A DNA stretch of 64,000 nt from NCBI GenBank assembly GCA_022072055.1, contig JAJVIK010000004.1, positions 1 through 64,000 on the forward strand. Reading direction: 5' to 3'. Shown here one piece after another: positions 25,648 to 35,600 of this stretch. Made by a program: the position numbers and the translations under genes. The notes beneath the pieces were generated by a model. That model worked only from the letters and a program-made list of their open reading frames with translations. It searched no databases and had not been told where the DNA came from. Origin of the DNA: a bacterium. GTDB lineage: Bacteria > Hinthialibacterota > Hinthialibacteria > OLB16. Numbering within the stretch: the first letter of the stretch is position 1; each line of letters opens with the position of its first letter.

Positions 25648-26787
25648 TTAGAGCTCCCCTTTGTTCTTGAACAGGTACAAGCCTTCTTTCCCAGGGGCCA
25701 AGATGTCCTTCCACCCGTTCCCGTCGAGGTCCTCGACCCACAGGTAAATCCCCACCCCGCTGGCCCGCTCAGGTGAACCGTAGTCGAGCGTGATTCGCTC
25801 GAAGGCGCCGCCATCGATGTTGTAGTAATAGACTCCAACCGGGTCATTCAGACCGGGATCGCCCGCCGGATGAGCGCGCCAACGTTTGCCGGTGATCAGT
25901 TCGGGCTTTCCATCGTTATCGATGTCCGCCAAGGCCATGTCATGGTATTGCGAACGATCCGGGTCGATGTCGTGTCGGGTCCAGGTCCTCTTCCCCTCGG
26001 CATCGGCGCCCTGCTCCCACCAGCAGAGACCGTAGGAGTGTCCATACCCCGCGATCAGATCGGCCTTGCCATCCTCGTTCACATCCTGGACAAGGACCGG
26101 CACGCTCACCACGCCAAGATCAAACTCCGGGTGCCAGGGCCAAGGCTCCTCAAGGGGTTTTTCCGGCGCCTCCAGCCAGCCCTCGGGAATCACGAAGTCC
26201 CCCCGGCCATCCCCATTGATGTCCCCAAAACCGAGTCCATGCCCACAGCCCCCCTGTTTCACCAGGGTCTTTCGGAAGGTCACCCCTTCCTTGTCCCCCC
26301 CGCTTGGAATCCGCTTGTAAAAGCTCACATTCCCCCCGGCATTCGGGCAGATCTCCACCACTCCATCCCCATCCACATCCCAGAACCGGATGGTTTCCAC
26401 ATTCCCGGTTTCGTCAATGTCGTGGGTGGCCCATAGACCGGCTTTGCCCTTGGGGTTTTCGCGCCAGCGCACGGTCTTTCCCCACCAGCCGCCGGTGATG
26501 ATGTCCACCCAGCCATCGCCGTTCACATCCAGGGGGTAATTGGAGAAGTCATCAAAGTAATCCCCCTGGCGCTCGACCTCCGCCATCTTGATCGAACGCG
26601 AGTAATCCGGGCCGGGAAACCAGTAAGCGCCGGAGACAATGTCCAGGGTCCCATCGCGGTTGATGTCGCAAGCGGAGGCCGCCTCATAAGTCCGGTCCCC
26701 GATGCGGAGCCTCTCGAACTGAAGCAGGGGGCCGCCGCTTGCCGGCGCGGCAAGGAGGACTAACGCTGATAGAAGCGCTTTCAGCAT
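25648..26787 (-). CDS. Secreted FG-GAP/VCBS-repeat beta-propeller protein
   Basis: ATG at 26787 gives a signal peptide (KALLSALVLLAAPASG) and a 379-aa protein. Calcium-binding FG-GAP/VCBS loops of the DxNxDGxxDI form recur: DINRDGTLDIVSG, DVNGDGWVDIITG, DVDGDGVVEI, DINGDGRGDFVIP, DVNEDGKADLIAG, DIDNDGKPELITG and DLDGNGWKDILAP. These are seven blades of a propeller, as in integrin-like or lectin-like extracellular proteins. The frame is open further upstream to 27141 but overlaps the glycosyltransferase gene and lacks a signal, so the shorter start is preferred. Confidence 0.88.
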   Translation of the reverse strand: MLKALLSALVLLAAPASGGPLLQFERLRIGDRTYEAASACDINRDGTLDIVSGAYWFPGPDYSRSIKMAEVERQGDYFDDFSNYPLDVNGDGWVDIITGGWWGKTVRWRENPKGKAGLWATHDIDETGNVETIRFWDVDGDGVVEICPNAGGNVSFYKRIPSGGDKEGVTFRKTLVKQGGCGHGLGFGDINGDGRGDFVIPEGWLEAPEKPLEEPWPWHPEFDLGVVSVPVLVQDVNEDGKADLIAGYGHSYGLCWWEQGADAEGKRTWTRHDIDPDRSQYHDMALADIDNDGKPELITGKRWRAHPAGDPGLNDPVGVYYYNIDGGAFERITLDYGSPERASGVGIYLWVEDLDGNGWKDILAPGKEGLYLFKNKGEL

Positions 26788-26860
26788 GGCGATAGGCCTC
26801 TCCAGGGGTTGAGGTTCGGGTGCAAACGCGCGGGTAGGATTGGGGAAGGAGGTCGGAGTG

Positions 26861-27985
26861 TCAATCAGTTCCCCGGACAATCCGCTCGGCGATGAACTCG
26901 GCTCCATCCACACCACCCCGCCAGGGTCTGGGAGGCGACGCCAAAACCTTTTCGAGGGCCTCCCCAAGATCCAGCTCCTCGACCTTTCTCGATTCCAGAA
27001 CCGCGACCTGGGGGTAGTTCGCGACCACTCGTTTGACCACCTCGAATTCCCGGAAATCCTCCCTTGAGTCGAGAAGAATCGGAGTGGCGGTGGCCATGCA
27101 CTCCGAGAGGATTCCATACCCCGGCTTGGTAACCACGCCATCGGCGGCGAGGACCAGGTCGGGGTGGTAGAGATCCGGGGCGTGGAGGATCCAGAAGTTC
27201 CGCGCCAAGGGATGCCGGATCAACTCCTTTTTCGCCAGTCCCGGGGAGAGCTCGACCGGGCGCGCCACGCGCACAAACTGGAGCGGTTCAAAATCCTTCA
27301 GCCGCGGGAGGTTGGGAATCTCGCGCTCGATCCCACCGAAAGTCACCACAAAGTAACGAACATCCGCCTCAAAACCATACTCCTCGCGGGCCGCTTCACG
27401 GGGTTTCCGAGGGTGGCGGACCAGCAGGGGGGATTCCACTGAACCGAACGGAAAAGTTCCGGGATCGGAAAAGGGCAAGCGGAAGTTGGCGGTGGCCTCC
27501 CCCATCATCTCGCGCAGGGTTTGGACAACCCCATCGGGGCCGAAGCCCACAAACAGCGGCTCGAAGATCCAGTCCCAGGTGAAATTGCTGACACCATAGG
27601 CTGGAAGTCCGGCCCGCCGGGCCGCCGCGATGGCGAGCGGCGAGATGTCCGACAAGACCAAGTCCACCCCCTCCTCCCGGAGCCAATCCGCCTCGCTCGC
27701 GAGGAGGTTGTCGGCCTCAGCGACTTTCCTGGCGGCGGCGTGGCGCGTGGCCGCCGGATCGATCCGATACCCGGTGGAGTGCTTGGGGTGGATGTCGAGC
27801 GGGGACGGGAATTGCTTGTGGGGACGATGGAGTTCCTTCTCGAACAACCAGTCCGGGGCGTTTGAGCGCAGGAGGAAGTCCCAATCCGGAGGGAAGGCCT
27901 CGATCAAGGCCATGGAGCGAGTGGAGTGCCCAAAGCCGTGCGAGTCGATATAGAAGGCCGCGCGCGCCACCCCGCGGGGCCTCAT
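26861..27985 (-). CDS. GT-B-fold glycosyltransferase (MurG/GT28-like)
   Basis: This cytoplasmic 374-aa protein has an N-terminal glycine loop, YIDSHGFGHSTRSMAL, resembling the acceptor-side loop of MurG and the N-terminal half of arabinokinases. The C-terminal donor-binding motif is DGVVTKPGYGILSECMATATPILLD. It overlaps the homoserine dehydrogenase gene by 4 nt (ATGA), so it is the last gene of the lipoyl-PfkB-hom operon. Donor and acceptor are unknown. It is an odd companion for an amino-acid biosynthesis gene. Confidence 0.75.
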   Translation of the reverse strand: MRPRGVARAAFYIDSHGFGHSTRSMALIEAFPPDWDFLLRSNAPDWLFEKELHRPHKQFPSPLDIHPKHSTGYRIDPAATRHAAARKVAEADNLLASEADWLREEGVDLVLSDISPLAIAAARRAGLPAYGVSNFTWDWIFEPLFVGFGPDGVVQTLREMMGEATANFRLPFSDPGTFPFGSVESPLLVRHPRKPREAAREEYGFEADVRYFVVTFGGIEREIPNLPRLKDFEPLQFVRVARPVELSPGLAKKELIRHPLARNFWILHAPDLYHPDLVLAADGVVTKPGYGILSECMATATPILLDSREDFREFEVVKRVVANYPQVAVLESRKVEELDLGEALEKVLASPPRPWRGGVDGAEFIAERIVRGTD

Positions 27986-29283
27986 TCAAAGTCTTCGATC
28001 CGAATCGAGTACGGCAGATCGGCCATGAATTCCATCTCTCCGATCTTCTCCAGCGCGCGAGCCATGGCCGAGTGCGGGGATTCATGCGTGGTGATAACCA
28101 CCGGAACCCCTTGGTGCGATTCGTGACGTTCCTTCTGGATGATCGAGGCGATGCTGATTGACTGCTCGGCCAGGGCGGTTGCCACGCTGGCAATCACGCC
28201 TGGGCGATCTTCCACCACCAGGCGCAGATAGTGCGCGCAGACACTGTCATCTATCGACTTCACCCGGATTTCCTGGTGGTCGAAGGTGTAGAAATTCTTT
28301 CGGTCGGGGCCGCGTTGAATCTGACGAGCGGCCTCCATCAGGTCAGCCGCCACCGCCGCGCCGGTGGCATCCCCACCCGCACCTTGACCGAAGAACATCA
28401 CCGGCCCCAAGGGATTGCCCACGATCAAGACCGCGTTGTAGACCCCGGACACCGCCGCCAGTTGGGACTGGAGCGGAATCAGGACCGGATGGCAGCGAAC
28501 CTCCAGGCGGTCGCCTTCCTTCTTGGCTATCGCGAGCAACTTGATGCGGTACCCCAGCTCGCGCGCGGTTGAGAGGTCAAAGGCGGTGAGTCGAGTGATC
28601 CCTTCGCGGTGGACCTCCTCGAATCGGATCTTGCAGTCATAGGCGAGCTGGCTGAGGAGGACCAGCTTGTGAGTGGTGTCGTGCCCCTCGATGTCGTAGG
28701 TCGGGTCCGCCTCGGCATAACCCTTGGCCTTGGCCTCGATCAGGGCGCGCTCGAAATCGAGATTCGACTCCTCCATGCGTGTGAGGATGTAATTGGCCGT
28801 CCCGTTGAGGATGCCGTAAATGCGCTCAATCTCCGTGGAGCAAACCCCGGTCCGCATGGCCTGGATGATCGGGATCCCGCCTCCCACCGCCGCCTCGAAC
28901 AGGAGCAGGCGCTTCTTCTCGGCGGCGAGATCAAAGAGCTCATGGCCCCGCAGGGCCAGGAGCGCCTTGTTGGCGGTCACCACATCTTTCCCCGCGCGCA
29001 GCGACCGGCTGATCAGATCGTGCGCGAAGCCGGTTCCGCCGACCAGTTCGACCACGATGTCGATCTCCGGGTCCTCCAGGATTTCCCTGGCGTCGGTCAC
29101 CATACGGATGCCCGTGGTGTCGGCGTTTCTTGGCGTGGTGATGTCCAGGTCGGCGATGGTTTTAATCCGGATCGGGATTCCGGCGCGGGCCTCGATCTGA
29201 CGGCGATTGCGCTTGAGGCACTGGACCAGGCCGGTCCCCACCACCCCAAACCCCACAAGACCCACATGGACCACGGACGACAT
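27982..29283 (-). CDS. hom: Homoserine dehydrogenase
   Basis: Hom reduces aspartate-4-semialdehyde to homoserine, the branch-point precursor of threonine and methionine. The 433-aa product has an NAD(P) Rossmann loop (VGLVGFGVVGTGL), the catalytic block TANKALLALRGHELF, GGGIPIIQAMR, the ILNGTANYILTRM signature and a C-terminal ACT domain (LRLVVEDRPGVIASVATALAE) that normally mediates threonine feedback. It follows the PfkB gene by 12 bp and overlaps the glycosyltransferase start. Homoserine kinase (GHMP ThrB) is not seen nearby. Confidence 0.95.
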   Translation of the reverse strand: MSSVVHVGLVGFGVVGTGLVQCLKRNRRQIEARAGIPIRIKTIADLDITTPRNADTTGIRMVTDAREILEDPEIDIVVELVGGTGFAHDLISRSLRAGKDVVTANKALLALRGHELFDLAAEKKRLLLFEAAVGGGIPIIQAMRTGVCSTEIERIYGILNGTANYILTRMEESNLDFERALIEAKAKGYAEADPTYDIEGHDTTHKLVLLSQLAYDCKIRFEEVHREGITRLTAFDLSTARELGYRIKLLAIAKKEGDRLEVRCHPVLIPLQSQLAAVSGVYNAVLIVGNPLGPVMFFGQGAGGDATGAAVAADLMEAARQIQRGPDRKNFYTFDHQEIRVKSIDDSVCAHYLRLVVEDRPGVIASVATALAEQSISIASIIQKERHESHQGVPVVITTHESPHSAMARALEKIGEMEFMADLPYSIRIEDFE

Positions 29284-29295
29284 CGACGCGGCTCC

Positions 29296-30207
29296 TCAGA
29301 AAGCGATCTCGGCCACTCGCGAGAGTGAATTCAACACGGAAACCCTCTCCTCGAGGTCTCCTTGCCCGGCGGAACAGAGGCGCTCCACACCGAACGATTC
29401 CACGGTGAAGGAGGCCAGACAGGACCCGATCTGAATCCCCTGCTTGATCGATTCTGCGGTGGCGCCGCCCGAGCGCGCGACCCACCCGACCAGGCCGCCG
29501 AGGAAAGTGTCCCCCGCGCCGGTTGTGTCGGCCACCTTGTGGAGCGGGAACGCGCAGGAGGAGAACAAGGAGCTCCCATTGTGGAGCGAGGCGCCATGCT
29601 CCCCGCGCTTGATGATCACCGCCGAGGGCCCTTTGGCGAGCAGATCGGCGGCGGCGGCGTTCAAGCTGATCTGGCCGGTGAGTTGGCGCGCCTCCTCGTC
29701 GTTCACCACGATGGCGTCCACACGCCCCAGCAGGCGCTCCAGGGAGTCGCGAGCGATGTCGATCCAGAGTTTCATCGTGTCCGCGACCACCCAGCTCGGC
29801 TTCTCCATCTGGTCAAGGACATGATGTTGGAGATCCGGATGGATGTTCCCAAGGGCCACATAGGGGGCGCGCCGAAAGCTCTCGGGCACGCTCGGGCTGA
29901 AGGTCTCGAACACGCCCAGCTCGGTGAAGAGCGTGTCGCGGTGGATCATGTCCGAGTGGTAGCGCCCCCCCCACCGGAAGGTTCGGCCCGGGACCACCTC
30001 CAGACCCGCGGTGTCCACCCCCCAGTCGGAGAAAAGACGACGGTATCGCTCGGGGAAATCCTCCCCGACAATCCCGACCAGTCCGACCGGCGCCAGCTTC
30101 GCGGCGGCGGCGCAGATGAAGGTTGCGCTCCCGCCGAGCACGTCCTCGGCCCGCTCGTGGGGCGTTTCGATGGAATCCAGGGCGATCGAGCCGACCACCA
30201 GGATCAC
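29296..30207 (-). CDS. PfkB/ribokinase-family kinase
   Basis: This 303-aa ribokinase-fold kinase has the N-terminal SIALDSIETP and GGSATF motifs and the C-terminal catalytic DTTGAGDTF (residues 227-235) with its Asp base. The substrate-lid segment (GKTFRW-like GRTFRWGGRYHSD) and VADTMKLWI resemble a widely distributed but biochemically unassigned PfkB subfamily. It is embedded between a free lipoyl domain (4-nt overlap) and hom (12-bp gap). Substrate is unknown. Phosphorylation of homoserine or a nucleoside/sugar can be imagined but is not supported by residues I can identify. Confidence 0.85.
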   Translation of the reverse strand: MILVVGSIALDSIETPHERAEDVLGGSATFICAAAAKLAPVGLVGIVGEDFPERYRRLFSDWGVDTAGLEVVPGRTFRWGGRYHSDMIHRDTLFTELGVFETFSPSVPESFRRAPYVALGNIHPDLQHHVLDQMEKPSWVVADTMKLWIDIARDSLERLLGRVDAIVVNDEEARQLTGQISLNAAAADLLAKGPSAVIIKRGEHGASLHNGSSLFSSCAFPLHKVADTTGAGDTFLGGLVGWVARSGGATAESIKQGIQIGSCLASFTVESFGVERLCSAGQGDLEERVSVLNSLSRVAEIAF

Positions 30208-30449
30208 GACGCGGCCTCAATCTCGCACAAGAGGTCCCCCACTTTCACCTGAGAATTCTCGGCGGCGTGAATCTTGGCGACCTTGCCGGAGCATGGCGAA
30301 GGGACATTGAAATTGGCCTTGTCGGTCAGCATCTCGACCAGGTCATCCCCTTCGCTCACCTCGTCCCCCTCCTGCGCGATCCAGTAGGACACGGTGGCTT
30401 CATCGCCGGCTTCGGCCCCCAGCTCGGGAAGTTTAACTTCGATTGCCAT
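30204..30449 (-). CDS. Free-standing lipoyl/biotinyl-binding domain protein
   Basis: This 81-aa protein is a single lipoyl domain of the 2-oxoacid dehydrogenase E2 type. Modification Lys44 sits in the EMLTDKANFNVPSP turn, with the usual GDEVSEGDDLVE and GKVAKIHAAENSQVKVGDLL flanks. It has no E3-binding or acyltransferase domain and no E1, E2 or E3 gene nearby. It overlaps the PfkB kinase by 4 nt and heads the operon, which is unusual. It may act as a swinging-arm carrier for an enzyme encoded elsewhere or for an operon partner. Confidence 0.88.
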   Translation of the reverse strand: MAIEVKLPELGAEAGDEATVSYWIAQEGDEVSEGDDLVEMLTDKANFNVPSPCSGKVAKIHAAENSQVKVGDLLCEIEAAS

Positions 30450-30508
30450 GATGGCTCTCCTTTGTTCGGGCGGTCAAATGAATGGCCCGGATGGTAGCAA
30501 AGGGGGGG

Positions 30509-30538
30509 AGATTACGGGAGGCGGCCCGTGATCGTCAA
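30509..30538 (-). promoter_or_regulatory. Candidate promoter of the lipoyl-PfkB-hom operon
   Basis: TTGACG (30538-30533, 5 of 6) and TAATCT (30514-30509) are separated by 18 bp, 60 nt upstream of the lipoyl-domain ATG, which has its own AAAGGAGAG ribosome binding site. Confidence 0.45.
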
Positions 30539-30726
30539 TCAAGACCAAGCGTTCGGGAGAAGATGCGGAAGCTCAAAATACCGTCGGTTCTAGGTTGACA
30601 CTCCATACGAACCTGACCACTATTGAAAGAAAATGAAGGATTTGGGAGGGCCTTGGTCATGCCAAGAGTGGCGATAACTGAAAGGGAGAAGTTCCTCTGC
30701 CAGCCGCAGTCCGGAAGCGCCACCAC

Positions 30727-31065
30727 TTGGAGCCGGGCGCACGAGTCGTGCTGACCGAACGCGACCACGATAACGTATTGAGCCCCGACCCGCATCAGGC
30801 CATTGATAGGGCGATTGGATGCTTAATGAAAGGCAGCTTCAAGAGTTGGGACTTGACCAAACAGGAGTTGGAGCAGCTCCCAATCGAGGTTGTTTCGACG
30901 GATAAAGCACTTGCGGAACAGGCCGGGCTGTTCAAAGCGCGGGGTGGTGTTTCCCTCGCTGACCGCTTTGCCGCGGCGCTTGCCCAAAGAGAGGGGACTT
31001 TTCTCTGGACCGGAGATCCAGAATTCAAACGACTCGAGAAAGACATCCGGATCAAATGGATTTAG
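30727..31065 (+). pseudogene. Remnant of a VapC-type PIN-domain toxin (C-terminal half only)
   Basis: From about codon 35 onward the frame reads like the second half of a PIN ribonuclease: QLPIEVVSTDKALAEQAG, then ARGGVSLADRFAAALA with the conserved LADxFxxALA helix, and the final LWTGDPEFKRLE with the catalytic TGDPEF Asp. The N-terminal half, including the first catalytic Asp (normally YxLDTSxL), is absent. The preceding codons do not resemble a PIN domain and no antitoxin gene precedes it. It is therefore probably a non-functional remnant, ending 7 bp before the DUF1501 gene. The 30450-30726 gap otherwise holds only the divergent promoter region. Confidence 0.6.
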
Positions 31066-31072
31066 CCGCCCC

Positions 31073-32560
31073 ATGAAACCAGGCCACCCCCACCTCATCG
31101 CGCAACCTTCCCCGCTTTACGCCAGTCGTCGGGAATTCCTGCGCCTCACCGGCCAAGGCTTTGGGTCGGTTGCGCTCGCCGGATTGCTCAGCCAGGAGGG
31201 ATTCCTCCCAACCGCCCATGCCGCCGCCCGTGGATCGAATCCATTGGAGCCCCATCCCCCCCACTTCGCGGCCAAAGCCAAGTCGGCGATCTGGCTGTTC
31301 ATGAACGGCGGTCCCAGCCAGGTGGACACCTTTGATTACAAGCCGGAACTCGAGAAACGGGATGGGGTCCGACTCGAAGGGTTTGATAAGGAAACCGGTT
31401 TCTTTGTCGATCAGGTCGGCCCACTCATGAAGTCGCCGTTCGCCTTCAAGCAGCATGGCCAATCCGGAACCTGGGTCTCGGAGCTCTTTCCATCGATCGC
31501 CCAACATGTGGATGACATTGCCTTCATCCACTCCTGCCACACCGAGACCAACAATCACTCCCCCGCCCTCTTTCAGATCAACACGGGCATGAACCGGATG
31601 GGCTTCCCCAGCGTGGGGGCATGGGTGACCTATGGGCTTGGGACGGTCAACCAAAACCTCCCAGCCTTCATCGTGATGTATGACACACTCGGGCGCGGAC
31701 TTCCGAAGGGATACTCTCAGAACTGGGGCGCGGGATTCCTGCCCGGCATCTTCCAGGGCACCGCCCTTAACGCTCAAGGCGCGCCGATCAACGACTTGGA
31801 TCGTCCGCCTGAACTCACCGATGAGCGCCAGCGCCGTCAGCTTGACCTGCTCGGCTTGCTCAACAAACGTCAGCTCGCCTCCCTGGGGGAGGATCCCGAA
31901 CTGGCCGCGCGGATTGAGAGTTTCGAACTCGCCTATCGGATGCAGATGGAGGCGCCCGAGGCCCTGGATGTCGAGGCGGAGCCGGAGAGTATCCGGAAGC
32001 TCTATGGGCTGGAAAACGACAAGTGCAAACACTTCGGCAAGCAGTGCCTGATGGCGCGCCGACTCGTGGAGCGCGGAGTTCGCTTTGTCCAGATTTACAG
32101 CGGCGGCGAGGAAAACGAAAAGAGCTGGGATGGCCACACCAACATCGAGGACAACCACCGGGGGTTCGCCGCCGAAACCGACATCCCCATCGGCGGGCTG
32201 CTGGCCGACCTCAAGCAGCGCGGTCTGCTCGAATCCACCCTCGTGGTTTGGGGCGGGGAATTCGGCAGGCTTCCGGTGGTCCAGCGCGCGGAGGGCACCG
32301 CGCAATCTGGGCGCGACCACAACCCGCACGCCTTCACCACCTGGTTCGCGGGGGGTGGGGTCAAGGGCGGAACCCACCATGGGGAAACCGATGAAATCGG
32401 CTTCAAGGCCGCGGTCGACCCGGTGAGCGTGAACGACCTTCACGCCACCCTCCTCCACCTGCTGGGTCTCGACCACTTGCGGCTGACCTACCCCTACAAC
32501 GGGCGCGACTTCCGGCTAACGGATGTGGCCGGAAACGTGGTTTCGGGAATCCTGGCTTGA
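31073..32560 (+). CDS. Tat-exported DUF1501 (sulfatase-like fold) protein, first copy
   Basis: ATG at 31073 gives a 495-aa protein with a twin-arginine signal (SRREFLRLTGQGFGSVALAG). DUF1501 has an alkaline-phosphatase/sulfatase-like fold. Motifs visible are WLFMNGGPSQVDTFDYKP at the start, IHSCHTETNNHSPA, RRLVERGVRFVQIYSGG, a WDGHTNIEDNH metal-like site, and the end FRLTDVAGNVVSGILA. It is paired with the following PSD1 cytochrome protein, the usual arrangement in Planctomycetota and Verrucomicrobiota. Function is unknown, and a periplasmic role is inferred from the signal. A longer frame to 30890 overlaps the PIN remnant and is rejected. Confidence 0.92.
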   Translation: MKPGHPHLIAQPSPLYASRREFLRLTGQGFGSVALAGLLSQEGFLPTAHAAARGSNPLEPHPPHFAAKAKSAIWLFMNGGPSQVDTFDYKPELEKRDGVRLEGFDKETGFFVDQVGPLMKSPFAFKQHGQSGTWVSELFPSIAQHVDDIAFIHSCHTETNNHSPALFQINTGMNRMGFPSVGAWVTYGLGTVNQNLPAFIVMYDTLGRGLPKGYSQNWGAGFLPGIFQGTALNAQGAPINDLDRPPELTDERQRRQLDLLGLLNKRQLASLGEDPELAARIESFELAYRMQMEAPEALDVEAEPESIRKLYGLENDKCKHFGKQCLMARRLVERGVRFVQIYSGGEENEKSWDGHTNIEDNHRGFAAETDIPIGGLLADLKQRGLLESTLVVWGGEFGRLPVVQRAEGTAQSGRDHNPHAFTTWFAGGGVKGGTHHGETDEIGFKAAVDPVSVNDLHATLLHLLGLDHLRLTYPYNGRDFRLTDVAGNVVSGILA

Positions 32561-32686
32561 GAGAGAAATCCCATCTGGGGAAGTCGCTGGAATCAGCTCG
32601 ACAGGGCCTCCATTTTTCGTGCTAGAATTCGGACATGGGATAAAAACCGCCCATTATAGTCAGCTTTTCGGGAGGGATTCAGGAGC

Positions 32687-35600
32687 ATGGTTCGGTGCCT
32701 GAGAGGTCCTTTCCTCGCGCTTGCGGGGCTTATTCTTCTGGGAAGCGGCGCCGCGCGCGCCGAAGACCTTGCCCAAGCGGTGTCCGAGGATGCCCGCCGG
32801 CAAGCCCTGTCCTCCATCGCGGAGTCTCTGGAAAAGCTAAAGGACGATCCCGCCGCCAGGGCTCGGGTGGTGGAGCAGATCGACGCACGGGAATCGACCG
32901 CGCGCGGGGAACTCAACGCCACGGAGGCGAATCTGGCGGAACTTCGCGCCGCCCTTGAGCAAGCGGAGAGGACGCTCGAGGAACTCAAGCGAAAGCAAGA
33001 GTCCCTCCAGGTCGGGCGCGCCCTGCTGGGGCTGCCGCAGGCCCCTCCCAGCGCCACTCTCGCCGGCGCCTCCTCCGGGGAGATCGATTTCAACCGAGAC
33101 ATCCGACCGCTGCTCTCCAACAACTGCTTCAACTGCCATGGCCCCGATGATCGCACCCGCAAGGCGGGACTGCGCTTTGATGATGGAGAAGGGGGGTACA
33201 AGCCGCTTGCCTCAGGGAGTGTGGCGATTGTCCCCGGTGACCGGAACCGCAGCGAGCTCTACAAGCGTCTCATTGCGGAGGACGACTCCGAGCGCATGCC
33301 CCCCTCGGCCAGCGGCAAGTCCCTGACCCCGGAACAGATCGAGTTGATCGGCAAGTGGATCGACTCGGGAGCAGTCTGGAAGAAGCACTGGTCGCTGGTT
33401 AAACCGGAGTGCCCCAACCCGCCGGAGGTCGCCCACGCCTCCTGGCCGAGGAACGCCATCGACCAGTTCATCCTGGCTCGCATGGAAAGGGAGGGGCTTA
33501 CCCCCTCGCCCGAGGCCGACAAGCGCGCCCTGATCCGGCGCGTGACTTTCGCCCTCACCGGCCTACCGCCCACAATGGATGAAATCGACGCTTTCCTTCG
33601 GGATGAGAGCTCGGATGCCTATGAGAAGGTGGTGGATCGTCTGCTCGCCAGCCCCGCCTACGCCGAGCACATGACCCGCTTCTGGCTCGACACCGCCCGA
33701 TACGCGGACACCAACGGCTACCATATCGACAATGAGCGCTTCATGTGGCGTTGGCGGGATTGGGTGATCGAGGCTTTCCGGAGCAACATGCCCTTTGACC
33801 AATTCGCGGTCGAGCAGCTCGCGGGAGACCTGCTCCCCAAGCCCACGCTCTCGCAGCTGATCGCCACCGGATTCTGTCGCAACCACATGATCACCTTCGA
33901 GGGAGGAACCATTCCGGAGGAGTATCGCATCCAGTATGTCATCGACCGCCTCAACACCACGGGCACGGTGTTCCTCGGAATGACCATCGGATGCGCGCAG
34001 TGTCACGAGCACAAGTTCGACCCCATCAGCCAGCACGAGTATTACCAATTGTTTGCCTTCTTCAACACCATTCCCGAGCAGGGGATTGACGGCACCCAGG
34101 GGAACTCGGTCCCGAGCATCAAGGCGCCCCTTCCCGAGCAGGAGCGGAAACTCGCCGAACTGCGCGCCCAGGTGGTCGAGTTGGAACGGAAACTGGCGGC
34201 CCCCATGCCGGAGGTCGATGCCGCGCAGACCGAGTGGGAAAAGGAATGGGCGGCCAAATCCGCCGCCCGTTGGGTGGCCCTTGACCCCCGCTCCACCACC
34301 GCCACCGGGGGAGTCGCCCTCCGGAAGCTCGAGGACGGATCCTTCCTCGCCGAGGGCGCGAACCCGGACACCTGTGTCTATGAGTTCGAGGCTCACACCA
34401 CGACGGCGGGGATCACCGCAATCCGGCTGGAGGCGCTCGCCGACGAGTCTATGGCCAATAAGGGCGCGGGACGCTCGGAGAACTCCAATTTCGCGCTCTC
34501 CGAGTTCGAGGCCGAATACACCGGGTCCATTGAACCGAACAAGAGCGAGCGCCTTCGCTTCCTGATCGCCAACGCCGACCATTCCCAGAACGATTTCGAC
34601 ATCCGCAAGGCCATCGACGGCAATCCCGCGAGCGGTTGGGCCGTGGAGGGTTTCAACAAACCGGAAAGCCGCGCGGCGATCTTTGTCCCGGAGAGGCCCT
34701 TCGGATTCTCGGATGGCGGGGTCCTGCGCATCCGACTCCGGTTTGAGACCCAATTCGCGCGCCACTCCATCGGGCGCCCACGCCTTTCGATCTCCACGGA
34801 TGAGGCCCTGTCCGCCTCGACCCTCGGCAATTGGAGCTTCAACGGACCCTACAAGGCCCCGGACGGACAGACCGCTTATGACACCGACTACGGTCCAGAG
34901 GCTAAGTTGGACCTCGCTGAAACCTACCCCGACGGTCGCCACAAGTGGTTCGAGCGCCCGGACCTTGAGGATGGAAAGCCGAACAATCTGGCGGGGGAAT
35001 CCGCCGCGACTTACCTCCACCGTGTGATCAACTCCCCAAGCCCGAGGACCATGACCCTCGCCACGGGCAGTAACGACGCGATCAAGGTGTGGGCTAATGG
35101 GCATGTGGTCCTGGACAAAAATGTGAAGCGCGGACTCAAAGAGAACGAGGACACTTTCACTGTCCCGCTCGAGAGGGGGGAAAACAACCTCCTGATGAAA
35201 GTTGTCAACTACGGGGGAATGTACAGCTTCTTCTTCCGACGCGTGGATGAACAGGTGGGCGATGTTCCGATGAGGATCGAGCGCATTCTGGCGAGCGCTC
35301 CCGGCTCTCGGAGCGAGCCGGATGCCCTGGAGCTGCGGGGATATTATCGTCGCCTCAATTCCCCCGAATGGAAAGCGCTGGATGAGGAGCGCCTCAAGGC
35401 GGTCGAGGCCGAGAAGGCCTTTGAGGCCACGATCCCCACCACAATGGTCATGCGGGAGATGGAGGAGCCGCGCGAAACCTTTGTCCTCAACCGAGGCCAG
35501 TATGATCAACCGGGAGACAAGGTGTTGGCCGCGCTACCATCGGCCTTCCCTCCCCTTCCAGAGGGCGCGCCGAGTAACCGTCTTGGTCTTGCTAAGTGGT

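Noticed and set aside
25648-27141. Longer start for the VCBS-repeat protein at 27141
   Set aside because: It overlaps the glycosyltransferase gene in another frame and places the signal peptide in the middle of the protein.
33563-35509. 648-codon antisense open frame opposite the PSD1 gene
   Set aside because: The plus strand encodes clear CxxCH, DUF1549 and DUF1553 motifs. The antisense product has no family resemblance.
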